A DNA stretch of 64,000 nt from Mesorhizobium sp. Pch-S. GTDB taxonomy: Bacteria; Pseudomonadota; Alphaproteobacteria; Rhizobiales; Rhizobiaceae. The position numbers and the translations under genes are program-made. Below, piece by piece: positions 8,552-17,257 of this stretch. The stretch covers positions 4,673,501-4,737,500 of the forward strand of contig NZ_CP029562.1 in assembly GCF_004136315.1 (NCBI RefSeq), in the 5' to 3' direction. The notes under the pieces were generated by a model. That model searched no databases and was not told the DNA's origin. It was given only the letters and a program-made list of their open reading frames with translations. Each line of letters begins with the position of its first letter. The first letter of the stretch is position 1.

Positions 8552-11062
8552 ATGAACGAAGCCGTAAAAGCCACGAACACCGCCAATGCCCAGCCGATCA
8601 TCGAGATCGAGAACCTGTCGATCTCGTTTTTCACCCGCAAGGGCGAGATACCGGCGGTGATGGATTTTTCCTGCACGGTGATGCCGGGCGAAGCGATGGG
8701 CATCGTCGGCGAAAGCGGTTGCGGCAAGTCGACTGTGTCGCTCGGCATAATGCGGGACCTGTCCAATGTCGGCAGGATCGTCGGCGGGCGCATCAAGTTC
8801 CAGGGCAAGGATATGGGCGAGATGACCGAGGAGGAGCTTCGCTCCATCCGCGGCAACAAGATCGCCATGATCTATCAGGAGCCGATGGCCTCGCTGAACC
8901 CGGCCATGAAGATCGGCCAGCAGCTGATGGAAGTACCGCTCATCCACGACAAGGTGTCGAAGGACGAGGCCTACAAGCGCTCGCTGGAAATGGTACGCGC
9001 GGTCAAGCTGCCGGATCCGGAACGCATGATGCGCTCCTATCCACACCAGCTTTCCGGGGGCCAGCAGCAGCGCATCGTCATCGCCATGGCGTTGTTGTCC
9101 AAGCCGGCGCTGCTTTTGCTCGACGAGCCGACCACCGCGCTCGACGTGACGGTGGAAGCCGGCATCGTCGAACTGGTGAAGGGCCTCGGTCAGCAGTTTG
9201 GCACTTCGATGATCTTCGTGTCGCACAATCTGGGGCTGATCCTGGAAACCTGCGACAAGATCACGGTGATGTATTCGGGTGAGGCGGTCGAAACAGGCAG
9301 GATCGAGGACGTGTTCGACCGCATGCGGCACCCCTATACACAAGGGTTGTTCCGCTCGATCCCGCTGCCCGGTGCCGACAAGAATGAAAGGCCGCTGATC
9401 GCCATTCCGGGCCAGTTGCCGCTGCCGCATGAACGTCCGAAGGGTTGTAACTTCGGACCGCGCTGCCACCATTTCGTCGAAGGCGTCTGCAATGCCGCCG
9501 AAATCCCGATGATCGATGTCGAAGGTCACGAAGGGCATTTCTCACGCTGCGTGCGTTTCAACGAGATCGACTGGGCGGCGTTGCCGCCAGGCGCGAAGAA
9601 ATCCGCCGAGCCGGTCAAGCCCGGCGCGCCGGTCCTCAAGATCGATGACCTGAAGAAGTATTATCACGTCGGTGCCGGCGGTGTGTTTGGTGGTGGCGAG
9701 GGCCGTACGGTCAAGGCCAACGAGACGATCAGCTTCGAGGCACGCGAAAGCGAAACCGTCGCCATCGTTGGCGAAAGCGGCTGCGGAAAGTCGACGCTGG
9801 CCAAGGTCCTGCTCGGCCTGGAGACGGCAAGCTCAGGCAAGGTTACGCTCGGCAACAGCGAGATCCAGTCCACCGGCATTGAGAAGCGTAGCGTCGACAC
9901 GGTGTCCGCCATCCAGATGGTGTTCCAGAACCCGTTCGACACGCTGAATCCCAGCCACACGGTCGGCTCGCAGATCATTCGTACGCTGGAGAAATTCAAT
10001 GTCGGCAAGACGGTCGCCGATCGCAAGCAGCGCATGCTGGAGCTACTCGATCTCGTGAAGCTGCCGAGGGCGTTCGCCGAGCGCAAGCCGCGGCAGCTTT
10101 CCGGCGGACAGAAACAGCGCATTGGCGTGGCGCGTGCCTTTGCCGGTTCAGCCAGGGTCGTGGTGGCGGATGAGCCTGTCTCGGCGCTTGACGTTTCGGT
10201 GCAGGCAGCCGTCACCGAGCTGTTGATGGACATCCAGCGCAAGAACAAGACGACCATGCTGTTCATCAGCCACGACCTGTCCGTCGTGCGCTACATCGCC
10301 GACCGCGTCGTCGTCATGTATCTCGGCCACATCGTCGAGCAGGGCACGACCGACCAGATATTTTCACCGCCCTATCACCCTTATACCGAGGCGCTGCTGT
10401 CGGCGATCCCGATCGCAGACACTTCGGTGGTGAAGAAACATATCGTGCTGGAGGGGGATATACCCTCGGCCATGAATCCGCCGACCGGATGTCCGTTCCA
10501 GACACGCTGCCGCTACAAACATCTGGTGGCCGATGGCCGCTGCGAGAAGGAAGTACCGCCGCTGAAGGAACTCGGCGGTGGGCACCGGTCCTTGTGCTGG
10601 CTGTCCGACGAAGTCCTGGCGACCATGGAGCCGGTGATCCGTTTCGACAAGGAGCATGCGGCGCTCGAAGGCATCCCGGACGACGCCGCTGGAATTGTCC
10701 ACGTGGGTTCTGCTTCCGCCTCTACCGACGATAAAAAGCCAGCTCGCAAACCTGCTGTTGCCCGCAAGTCCACCAGGACGGCGAAGAAGGTCGAGGCAGC
10801 AGAGGCAGAACCACCGGTTGCCTCGCAAAAATCGGCGGCCAGGAAGACCATCGTCAAAGCGACTGAAACGTCGAAAAAAGTGAGCCTGGCAAAGAGTGCC
10901 AAAGCAAAGGCTGGGTCAGCCAGGCCGGCAAAAGCCGCTGCGAGCAACAAGGTGGTATCTGCGCCCGTCGAACCACCAGTTCCGGCAGAGCCGATCGATC
11001 CTGCTGACCTGGGCCGGCCAGCGGGGATGGCACGACCGCTGAACCCGACGATCTCAAGCTGA
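8552..11062 (+). CDS. Fused double ABC transporter ATP-binding protein (DppD-DppF type) with Lys/Ala-rich tail
   Basis: The 836-residue protein has two complete nucleotide-binding domains. Domain 1 has Walker A GESGCGKST near residue 53, signature LSGGQQQR near 167 and Walker [13 protein letters not shown] near 188. Domain 2 has Walker A near 410, LSGGQKQR near 517 and VVVADEPVSALD near 537. Each is followed by the oligopeptide-transporter C-terminal motif with clustered Cys (CNFGPRC, CPFQTRC). Residues 728 to about 803 form a Lys/Ala-rich linker. The reading frame then ends at 11062, but the -1 frame from 11047 continues as a clear helix-hairpin-helix-like domain to 11283, so this is probably a frameshifted longer protein. 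It energises the upstream permeases. Confidence 0.9.
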   Translation: MNEAVKATNTANAQPIIEIENLSISFFTRKGEIPAVMDFSCTVMPGEAMGIVGESGCGKSTVSLGIMRDLSNVGRIVGGRIKFQGKDMGEMTEEELRSIRGNKIAMIYQEPMASLNPAMKIGQQLMEVPLIHDKVSKDEAYKRSLEMVRAVKLPDPERMMRSYPHQLSGGQQQRIVIAMALLSKPALLLLDEPTTALDVTVEAGIVELVKGLGQQFGTSMIFVSHNLGLILETCDKITVMYSGEAVETGRIEDVFDRMRHPYTQGLFRSIPLPGADKNERPLIAIPGQLPLPHERPKGCNFGPRCHHFVEGVCNAAEIPMIDVEGHEGHFSRCVRFNEIDWAALPPGAKKSAEPVKPGAPVLKIDDLKKYYHVGAGGVFGGGEGRTVKANETISFEARESETVAIVGESGCGKSTLAKVLLGLETASSGKVTLGNSEIQSTGIEKRSVDTVSAIQMVFQNPFDTLNPSHTVGSQIIRTLEKFNVGKTVADRKQRMLELLDLVKLPRAFAERKPRQLSGGQKQRIGVARAFAGSARVVVADEPVSALDVSVQAAVTELLMDIQRKNKTTMLFISHDLSVVRYIADRVVVMYLGHIVEQGTTDQIFSPPYHPYTEALLSAIPIADTSVVKKHIVLEGDIPSAMNPPTGCPFQTRCRYKHLVADGRCEKEVPPLKELGGGHRSLCWLSDEVLATMEPVIRFDKEHAALEGIPDDAAGIVHVGSASASTDDKKPARKPAVARKSTRTAKKVEAAEAEPPVASQKSAARKTIVKATETSKKVSLAKSAKAKAGSARPAKAAASNKVVSAPVEPPVPAEPIDPADLGRPAGMARPLNPTISS

Positions 11063-11283
11063 TCGTCGGCATTGGGCCACAGATCGAGATCGTTCTGAAC
11101 GATTTCGGCGTCTATCGCTTTGCGCAGATCGCCGGCTGGTCAGAACCCGAGCGGGAGTGGGTCGACAAGCGACTGATGCTGCTGGGACGTTCCGAACGCG
11201 ATGAGTGGATCAGGCAGGCCAAGGCTCTCGCCGATGGCGGCGAAGAGGAATATGTGCGGGTGTTCGGCCGGAAACCCAGGTAA
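11047..11283 (+). other. Out-of-frame NuoE/L21-type C-terminal domain of the ABC ATPase
   Basis: Reading from G11047 in the -1 frame gives 78 residues beginning DDLKLIVGIGPQIEIVLNDF and ending VRVFGRKPR, then TAA. From memory this matches the extra C-terminal domain of rhizobial NuoE and some Rhizobiales ribosomal protein L21. Its hallmarks are a DDLK(L) entry, a GxGP helix-hairpin-helix turn, FAQIA.W, and a basic end. The upstream linker ends ARPLNP, the usual lead-in to DDLK, so restoring one G in the CCG|AC context would join the frames. Confidence 0.75.
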
Positions 11284-11300
11284 CCGCAGCCGTTGGCACA

Positions 11301-11891
11301 TTAGCGGCAGCTTTGCAGCTGACCACGATAGCGGTCGGCCATGGCCGAGACATCACGCGCATAGCGCTGAATGCCGCTGTTGCCGCGCCAGTCGCCGCGC
11401 TTGTAGGCACCCCAGCCCATGTAATAGGCGAGGTAGAGGTTATAGGCATCGTCGCGGGCCACGCCGTAGGTGTCGACCGTCTTGGTGTGATACCAGCCGA
11501 CGAAGTCCACGGCGTCGGCAAAATTGGTGCGGCTTGCGGTGAAGTTGCCGCTTTCACGCCGATACTGGCTCCAGGTGCCGTCGAGTGCCTGCGAATAGCC
11601 ATAGGCACTGGAGACGCGCGTCCATGGGATGAAGCCAAGCAGCTTGGTGCGTGGCGGGCGGGCGGTGCTGTTGAAGCCGGATTCCTTGCGCACGGTCGCC
11701 ATCAGCACATGCACCGGAATGCCGTATTTACGCTGTGTGCGTTCCGCCGACGAACGCCAGTCGTTGAACCAGCCATCGCGTTGGTCGAACACGGCGCACA
11801 CATCGTTGATGCGGTTTGGGGCCGTTGCACAGGCGCCAAGCACCAGCACGGAACCGACCGCTAAAACTCGACTAAAACTGTACGCACGCAT
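11301..11891 (-). CDS. Lipoprotein lytic transglycosylase (SLT-like)
   Basis: This 196-residue protein has a lipoprotein signal (lipobox LGAC, acylated Cys21), so it is predicted to be membrane-anchored in the periplasm. A lysozyme-like SLT domain follows, with probable catalytic Glu70 in TVRKESGF and downstream motifs AYGYSQALDGTW and DDAYNLYLAYYMGWGAY. It would cleave peptidoglycan glycan strands for wall turnover. It is a single gene, convergent with the ABC ATPase tail, with 17 bases between the two stops. Its promoter would lie in the AT-rich gap above 11892. Confidence 0.85.
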   Translation of the reverse strand: MRAYSFSRVLAVGSVLVLGACATAPNRINDVCAVFDQRDGWFNDWRSSAERTQRKYGIPVHVLMATVRKESGFNSTARPPRTKLLGFIPWTRVSSAYGYSQALDGTWSQYRRESGNFTASRTNFADAVDFVGWYHTKTVDTYGVARDDAYNLYLAYYMGWGAYKRGDWRGNSGIQRYARDVSAMADRYRGQLQSCR

Positions 11892-12099
11892 GGCGAAAGC
11901 ATTAGTCGCAAATCATAAAAGGAGTCTTGCGCCGCTTCTTAACCTGTTGGGCGAAGGCAAGGCAAAGACAGGAGTTATTGATAATTCGACATTCAGTGTC
12001 GTATTAGTATTGCCAATTGAACAAAAATGACGCTGAAGATAAAATCTCGTCCGGGTATGACGTATTTTTGATAGTAAGATGAGCCGAACGGCGTTCTGA

Positions 12100-12115
12100 T
12101 GCGGTCATGACCGCA
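12100..12115. promoter_or_regulatory. Perfect 16-base palindrome spanning the mttB-like start codon
   Basis: TGCGGTCATGACCGCA is fully self-complementary and its centre is the ATG at 12107. A smaller inverted repeat, GAACGGCGTTC, lies at 12086-12096. No ribosome-binding site is obvious before the ATG. The palindrome could be an operator for a dimeric regulator or a translation-occluding hairpin. Both readings are inference. Confidence 0.4.
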
Positions 12116-13645
12116 CTTCGCGCCAGACGCAGCGCCGAACGCGTCCATTCCAGAGCCGGGGCACCAATCCCGCAACTGCCGCCGCGCCGGGTGGAAAATC
12201 CCTATCCGCCAATGGCACTGCTGTCCGCCGATCAGGTCGAAGCAATTCACCACGCATCGCTGCATATCCTGGAAAACCTCGGCATCGAGGTGATGAACCG
12301 GCGCGCGCTTGGGGTGTTTCAAAGTGCCGGAGCGGATGTCGATCACGGCACCATGACAGTACGGCTCGATCGCGGGCTGGTAGCCGAGGCGCTCAAGACA
12401 GCGCCGCCGTCCTACGAACTGGCTTCCCGCAATCCTGCCCGCCAATTGACGTTCGGCGGCAACATCATCAATTTCACGCTCGTTGCAGGGCCACCCAACG
12501 TGCACGATTTCGAGCGTGGTCGTCGCGCCGGCAATCTCCGCGACTATCATGAGCTGGTCAGCCTTGCCCAGCATTTCAACTGCATTCACATGCTGGGCAA
12601 CCAGGTCTGCGCGCCGATCGAATTGCCGGCCAATACGCGTCATCTCGATACCTATTTCGCCAATCTGACGCTGACCGACAAACCATTCCACGTGTCGGCC
12701 ATCGGCCGGGGCAGGGCGCTGGATGGCATCACGATGATGGCGATTTCGCGTGGGCTCTCTCTCGAGGAAGTTGCCGATGATCCTGGTGTCGGTACCGTCA
12801 TCTCGGTCAATTCACCGAGGCGCTTCGACGAGATGATGGCGGACGGGCTGATGACCATGGCCGAGTTCGGCCAATCTGCCTGCGTGACCCCGTTCACCCT
12901 GATGGGAGCAATGAGCCCGGTGACATTGGCCGGGGCATTGGCGCAACAGAACGCCGAGGCCCTGTTCGGGATCACGCTTGCTCAGCTGGTTCGGCCCGGC
13001 TGCCCGGTGGTGTATGGTGCTTTTACCTCCAATGTCGACATGCGCTCGGGCGCGCCGGCCTTCGGCACGCCGGAAAACACCAAGGCCAACATCGCTTCGG
13101 GACAGTTGGCACGACGATACAATCTGCCCTACCGAACCACGCCGGGCTCGGCCTCCAACGCCGCCGACGCGCAGGGTGCCTATGAGACGCTGATGGCGTT
13201 GTGGGGCGCCGTGCTCGGTCACGGCAATCTCGTCTACCATGCAGCCGGCTGGCAGGAAGGCGGCCTGACTGCTTCCTATGAGAAGTTCATCATCGATATC
13301 GAGATGATCCAGCACATGATGGAATTCCTTCGCCCGATCGCCGTCGACGACGGTGAACTGGCGCTGGACGCGCTGGCGGGTGTGCCGACCGGCGGGCATT
13401 TCTTTGGCGAGCCGCACACGCTGGAGCGCTACGCCACGGCCTTCTACCAGCCGGCGCTCTCCAACTGGCAGAACTATGAGGCATGGACGGAAGCCGGCGC
13501 CCTCGATGCGACGCAGCGTGCGACCGGGCTGTGGAAGAAGGCGCTGGCCGAGTATGTGCAGCCGCCGATGGATGCTGCCCGGCGCGAGGCCCTTGAGGCC
13601 TATATGGCCAAGCGCAAGGAAGGGATCGGAGCGGGAGAGCCGTGA
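12107..13645 (+). CDS. Trimethylamine methyltransferase (MttB) family protein, non-pyrrolysine type
   Basis: The 512-residue protein belongs to the MttB superfamily. Its N-terminus (QLPPRRVENPYPP, then LSADQVEAIHHASL near residue 40) is typical of the bacterial homologs. There is no in-frame TAG, so it is a non-pyrrolysine member; characterised relatives demethylate glycine betaine or other quaternary amines onto a corrinoid protein. The N-terminal conserved block supports ATG 12107 despite the weak ribosome site. A dimethylglycine-dehydrogenase-like gene follows 88 bases downstream. I see no corrinoid protein or reactivase gene in the window, so substrate and acceptor are unknown. Confidence 0.82.
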   Translation: MTALRARRSAERVHSRAGAPIPQLPPRRVENPYPPMALLSADQVEAIHHASLHILENLGIEVMNRRALGVFQSAGADVDHGTMTVRLDRGLVAEALKTAPPSYELASRNPARQLTFGGNIINFTLVAGPPNVHDFERGRRAGNLRDYHELVSLAQHFNCIHMLGNQVCAPIELPANTRHLDTYFANLTLTDKPFHVSAIGRGRALDGITMMAISRGLSLEEVADDPGVGTVISVNSPRRFDEMMADGLMTMAEFGQSACVTPFTLMGAMSPVTLAGALAQQNAEALFGITLAQLVRPGCPVVYGAFTSNVDMRSGAPAFGTPENTKANIASGQLARRYNLPYRTTPGSASNAADAQGAYETLMALWGAVLGHGNLVYHAAGWQEGGLTASYEKFIIDIEMIQHMMEFLRPIAVDDGELALDALAGVPTGGHFFGEPHTLERYATAFYQPALSNWQNYEAWTEAGALDATQRATGLWKKALAEYVQPPMDAARREALEAYMAKRKEGIGAGEP

Positions 13646-13733
13646 TCGCCGCGCCGAGTTGTGAAACTGATTCAACGTCCTCCCGTGAAGATTCTCCAAC
13701 TCCCTACAACTCGTTGAATTGTCAGGAAGAGCA

Positions 13734-16169
13734 ATGAAGTCGCATGCAAGGGTCGTGGTCATCGGAGGCGGTGTCGTCGGCTGCTCGGTGCTGTTCCATC
13801 TCGCGCGCGCCGGTTGGACAGACATCGTGCTTGTCGAGAGGGACGAACTGACGTCCGGCTCCACCTGGCATGCCGCCGGGGGCATGCATACGATCAACGG
13901 CGACCCCAACGTCGCGAAGCTGCAGAAGTACACGATCAGCCTTTACAAGGAGATCGAGGAGCTGTCCGGGCAGGCGACAGGTGTGCATCTGACCGGCGGT
14001 GTTTTCCTTGCGGCCACCGAGGCACGCATGGACTGGCTGCGCAACATGGTGGCCAAGGGACGTTACCTTGGCATCGAACTCGAAGAGATTTCGCCGCGCG
14101 AAGCGGCTGCGCTGATGCCGCTCATCGATCCTGGCCAATTCGTTGGGGCCATTCACAACAAGGAGGATGGTCACCTGGATCCCTCCGGCGTCACGCATGC
14201 CTATGCCAAGGCGGCGCGCAAGCTGGGAGCGGCAATCGAGCGCTTCACCAAGGTCGAGGATATCGTGCGCCGACCCGACGGGATGTGGCGGGTCATCACC
14301 AACAAGGGCGAGGTGGTGGCCGAGCATGTCGTCAATGCCGGTGGCCTGTGGGCGCGTGAAGTCGGCAGGATGGTCGGGCTGGAGCTGCCGGTGCTTGCCA
14401 TGGAGCACATGTATCTGATCACCGAGGACATGCCCGAGGTCGCAGCCTGGAACAAGAAGACCGGTACCGAGATCATGCATGCCGTCGACTTCGACGGCGA
14501 ACTCTATTTGCGCCAGGAGCGTGGCGGCATGCTGATGGGGACCTACGAGAAGGCCGGCAAGCCGTGGTCGGAACGGGTGACGCCATGGGACTTCGGCCAC
14601 GAATTGCTTGAGCCCGATATCGACCGCATCGCGCCGTCGCTGGAAGTGGGGTTCCGGCATTTCCCGGCGTTCCAGAACACCGGCATCAAGCAGATCATCA
14701 ACGGCCCGTTCACCTTCGCGCCCGATGGCAATCCGCTCGTCGGTCCGGTGCGTGGATTGCCGGGCTTCTGGGCAGCCTGCGGCGTCATGGCGGGGTTCAG
14801 CCAGGGCGGCGGTGTCGGCCTAGCCCTCGCGAACTGGATGATGCATGGCGACCCCGGTGCCGACATCTTTGCCATGGACGTCGCGCGCTATGGCGATTGG
14901 GCTTCGATGGCCTATACGAACGCCAAGGTGCGCGAGAACTATTCGCGCCGTTTCTCCATTCGTTTCCCGAATGAGGAATTGCCGGCAGCGCGGCGGCTGA
15001 AGACCACGCCGATCTACGACCAGCTCGCCGTGCACGGCGCGCAGTTCGGCGCTGCCTATGGGCTGGAAGTGCCGCTCTGGTATGCGCCGGAGGGAGTGCG
15101 CGATGAATTCTCCTGGCGGCGTTCGACGGACTTTGAGCACGTTGCCGCCGAAGTAAAGGCCGTTCGCGAGCGCGTCGGGCTGTCCGAGATTTCTTCCTTC
15201 GCCAAGTATCGGGTGACGGGGGAGGGTGCGGAGGCCTGGCTCGATACACTGCTTGCCTGCAAACTGCCGGCGCCAGGACGCATCACCCTCGCGCCGATGC
15301 TGAAGGAGGATGGCAAGCTGATCGGTGACTTTTCGCTCGCCAATGTCGGTACGGACGGTGATAGGGAATGGTTCATCGCCGGATCAGGCGTTGCAGAACA
15401 ATACCACATGCGCTGGTTCGAGCGGCATCTGCCCGGCGACGGTTCGGTGCGGATCGAGGCTCTCGGATTGAACCGTGTCGGCCTGTCGATCGCCGGACCG
15501 TTTGCGCGGGATGTGCTGGCCAAGGCTACCCATGCCGACGTGTCGCCTGCTGCCTTCAAATTCATGGACATCAGGCATTTCGATATTGGCATGGCACCAT
15601 GTCTGGTCGGTCGTGTGAGTTACACCGGTGATCTCGGCTACGAAATCTGGATGGCGCCGGAACACCAGCGCCATGTCTTTGAAACGCTGCTGTCGGCGGG
15701 TGAAGAATTCGGCATCGGGCTGTTCGGTTCGCGCGCGCTCAATGCGCTGCGACTGGAGAAGAATTATGGATCGTGGGCACGGGAGTACCGACCGATCTAT
15801 GGACCTCTGGAGGCTGGGCTTGACCGCTTCGTCGCGTATTCGAAACCTGCGGAGTTCATCGGCAAGAAAGCTGTTGCGGCCGAGCGTGCGTCCGGCGGAA
15901 AGTTGAGGCTGCGGAGCTTTGTCGTGGATGCCGTCGATGCGGATGTGATCGGAGACGAGCCGATCTGGCATGGCGGTGCGGTTCGCGGGTGGGTGACCTC
16001 CGGAGGCTACGCACACCATTCCGGCACGTCGGTGGCTATGGGCTATGTGCCGAAGGAGATCGCGGACGAAAGCGGCGGCTTCGAGATTGAATATCTTGGC
16101 CGTCGCCATGCTGCCCGCATGCAGCCGGTGCCGCTGTTCGACGGCAATCAGGAACGACTGCGCGGGTAG
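13734..16169 (+). CDS. FAD-dependent dimethylglycine/sarcosine dehydrogenase-like protein
   Basis: The protein is 811 residues from ATG 13734, which follows AGGAAGA; an upstream in-frame TTG is less likely. It has a D-amino-acid-oxidase-type Rossmann motif (VVVIGGGVVGCSVLFH) at residues 6-21 and GSTWHAAGG near residue 47, whose His is the covalent FAD attachment site in mammalian dimethylglycine dehydrogenase. An FAO_M-like middle and a GcvT-type aminomethyltransferase half from about residue 430 follow (folate-binding fold, with FDIGMAPCLVGRVSYTGDLG). It should oxidatively demethylate a methylated glycine and pass the one-carbon unit to tetrahydrofolate. It is probably co-transcribed with the MttB homolog. 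Confidence 0.87.
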   Translation: MKSHARVVVIGGGVVGCSVLFHLARAGWTDIVLVERDELTSGSTWHAAGGMHTINGDPNVAKLQKYTISLYKEIEELSGQATGVHLTGGVFLAATEARMDWLRNMVAKGRYLGIELEEISPREAAALMPLIDPGQFVGAIHNKEDGHLDPSGVTHAYAKAARKLGAAIERFTKVEDIVRRPDGMWRVITNKGEVVAEHVVNAGGLWAREVGRMVGLELPVLAMEHMYLITEDMPEVAAWNKKTGTEIMHAVDFDGELYLRQERGGMLMGTYEKAGKPWSERVTPWDFGHELLEPDIDRIAPSLEVGFRHFPAFQNTGIKQIINGPFTFAPDGNPLVGPVRGLPGFWAACGVMAGFSQGGGVGLALANWMMHGDPGADIFAMDVARYGDWASMAYTNAKVRENYSRRFSIRFPNEELPAARRLKTTPIYDQLAVHGAQFGAAYGLEVPLWYAPEGVRDEFSWRRSTDFEHVAAEVKAVRERVGLSEISSFAKYRVTGEGAEAWLDTLLACKLPAPGRITLAPMLKEDGKLIGDFSLANVGTDGDREWFIAGSGVAEQYHMRWFERHLPGDGSVRIEALGLNRVGLSIAGPFARDVLAKATHADVSPAAFKFMDIRHFDIGMAPCLVGRVSYTGDLGYEIWMAPEHQRHVFETLLSAGEEFGIGLFGSRALNALRLEKNYGSWAREYRPIYGPLEAGLDRFVAYSKPAEFIGKKAVAAERASGGKLRLRSFVVDAVDADVIGDEPIWHGGAVRGWVTSGGYAHHSGTSVAMGYVPKEIADESGGFEIEYLGRRHAARMQPVPLFDGNQERLRG

Positions 16170-16175
16170 CCATGT

Positions 16176-16204
16176 CAGCAGGAGGCGTATTGCATCTCCT
16201 GCTG
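16176..16204. terminator. Hairpin between convergent genes
   Basis: CAGCAGGAG (16176-16184) and CTCCTGCTG (16196-16204) form a perfect 9-base stem with an 11-base loop, just after the dehydrogenase stop and before the VOC gene's stop on the other strand. There is no T-run on either side, so termination strength is doubtful. Confidence 0.4.
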
Positions 16205-16214
16205 GCGTTGTCGC

Positions 16215-16991
16215 TCAGCGGCTCGGCGCGAGGAGCGCAAAGTAAGCTCCCTGCGGATCCGTACATTGCACGATCCATTGGCCGTTGGGTACTTCCATAG
16301 GTCCCATGACGACCTTGCCACCGTGGTCGGTCACGCGTTTGGCGGCTTCGTCGATGCCGTCGACATTGAAGTAGAACAACCAGACCGGCACGGGGATCTG
16401 TTCCGGTTTGTTCATCATGCCGCCTGCACGCTCTCCACCGACTGAAAAGAGCTGATAGATGCCCATGGGACCCATATCGAAGGGCTCGTCCTTCACCCAG
16501 CCGAACTGGTCTGAGTAGAAGTCGAAGGCCTTCTGCCAATCGCTGGTGTAGAGTTCATGCCAACCGACATGGCCCGGCGTGTTCAGCGGGACCGGCGGCT
16601 GGTCGGGACCGTTCGGTTCCAGGAACATGAACGCCGCCCCTTGCGGATCGGCTACCACGGCAAAACGGCCGACGCCGGGGATATCATCGACCGGTCGATG
16701 GACAACTCCACCGGCACCCTTCAAGGCCGTGACCGAAGCATCGATATCCTTGGTGGGGAAGTAACCCATCCAGGCTGTCGGAACGCCCATCCTCGCGGCC
16801 TCTTCCGGCAGTGTCATCAAGCCGCCGACGCCGCGATCGCCTGCATTGACGACGATGTAGCGCGGCGAACCAGGCGCCTTGTCGAATGGTTCGGCTCGCC
16901 AGCCGACCACAGCGGTATAGAAGGCCTCCGCGGCATCGAGGTCGGTCGTCATCAACTCGTACCAGAAGAAGGATTTCGCGGAATTGGGCAT
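16215..16991 (-). CDS. Two-domain VOC (glyoxalase/bleomycin-resistance fold) family protein
   Basis: The 258-residue protein is made of two tandem VOC modules. Module 1 (residues about 5-125) has FFWYELMTTDLDAAEAFY and ends in PQGAAFMFLEPNG. Module 2 (about 140-255) has GWHELYTSDWQKAFDFY and ends in PQGAYFALLAP. The module starts and repeated PQGA endings are family hallmarks, and His/Glu metal positions are partly retained. Similar proteins are annotated as putative hydroxylases or glyoxalase-like enzymes, but the substrate cannot be predicted. It is a single gene, convergent with the dehydrogenase and divergent from preT. Confidence 0.85.
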   Translation of the reverse strand: MPNSAKSFFWYELMTTDLDAAEAFYTAVVGWRAEPFDKAPGSPRYIVVNAGDRGVGGLMTLPEEAARMGVPTAWMGYFPTKDIDASVTALKGAGGVVHRPVDDIPGVGRFAVVADPQGAAFMFLEPNGPDQPPVPLNTPGHVGWHELYTSDWQKAFDFYSDQFGWVKDEPFDMGPMGIYQLFSVGGERAGGMMNKPEQIPVPVWLFYFNVDGIDEAAKRVTDHGGKVVMGPMEVPNGQWIVQCTDPQGAYFALLAPSR

Positions 16992-17135
16992 GTCATTCTC
17001 CCTTGTGTTCCCGGGCTGTCTACGCCGGCTGTCGGATCATGATTTTCCTGCCGGCAATCATAAGACGAAGACGCGGACGCAATTTCGACAGCGGTCAAGA
17101 AATTTTCCGCAGCGCAGCAAATACTCGAGCTAAAT

Positions 17136-17154
17136 CATGACAATAAAAGTCATG
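17136..17154. promoter_or_regulatory. Inverted repeat in the VOC-preT intergenic region
   Basis: CATGAC (17136-17141), seven AT-rich bases, then GTCATG (17149-17154) form a dyad in the AT-rich divergent promoter region, about 104 bases upstream of preT. It could be a second operator besides the putative RutR box at 17191. No known consensus is claimed. Confidence 0.3.
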
Positions 17155-17190
17155 TTATTTTCTAGTCTTTTCAGGCCTTTAACTCGAAAA

Positions 17191-17206
17191 TTGACCAATT
17201 GATAAA
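17191..17206. promoter_or_regulatory. Putative RutR-type operator upstream of preT
   Basis: TTGACCAATTGATAAA matches 12 of 14 fixed positions of the RutR consensus I recall from E. coli (TTGACCA, two free bases, TGGTCAA), with a perfect left half. The core GACCAATTG recurs upstream of the rutR-like gene at 25745-25753. Its place 52 bases before preT suits uracil/thymine-responsive repression. Confidence 0.5.
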
Positions 17207-17257
17207 AAAATAAAACGTGCTAGCCTTCCCTCAAAACCACAACAATGGGGAACCGGA

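Noticed and set aside
12107..13645. Possibility of a pyrrolysine (in-frame TAG) MttB
   Set aside because: The frame has no internal TAG, and no pyl genes are visible.
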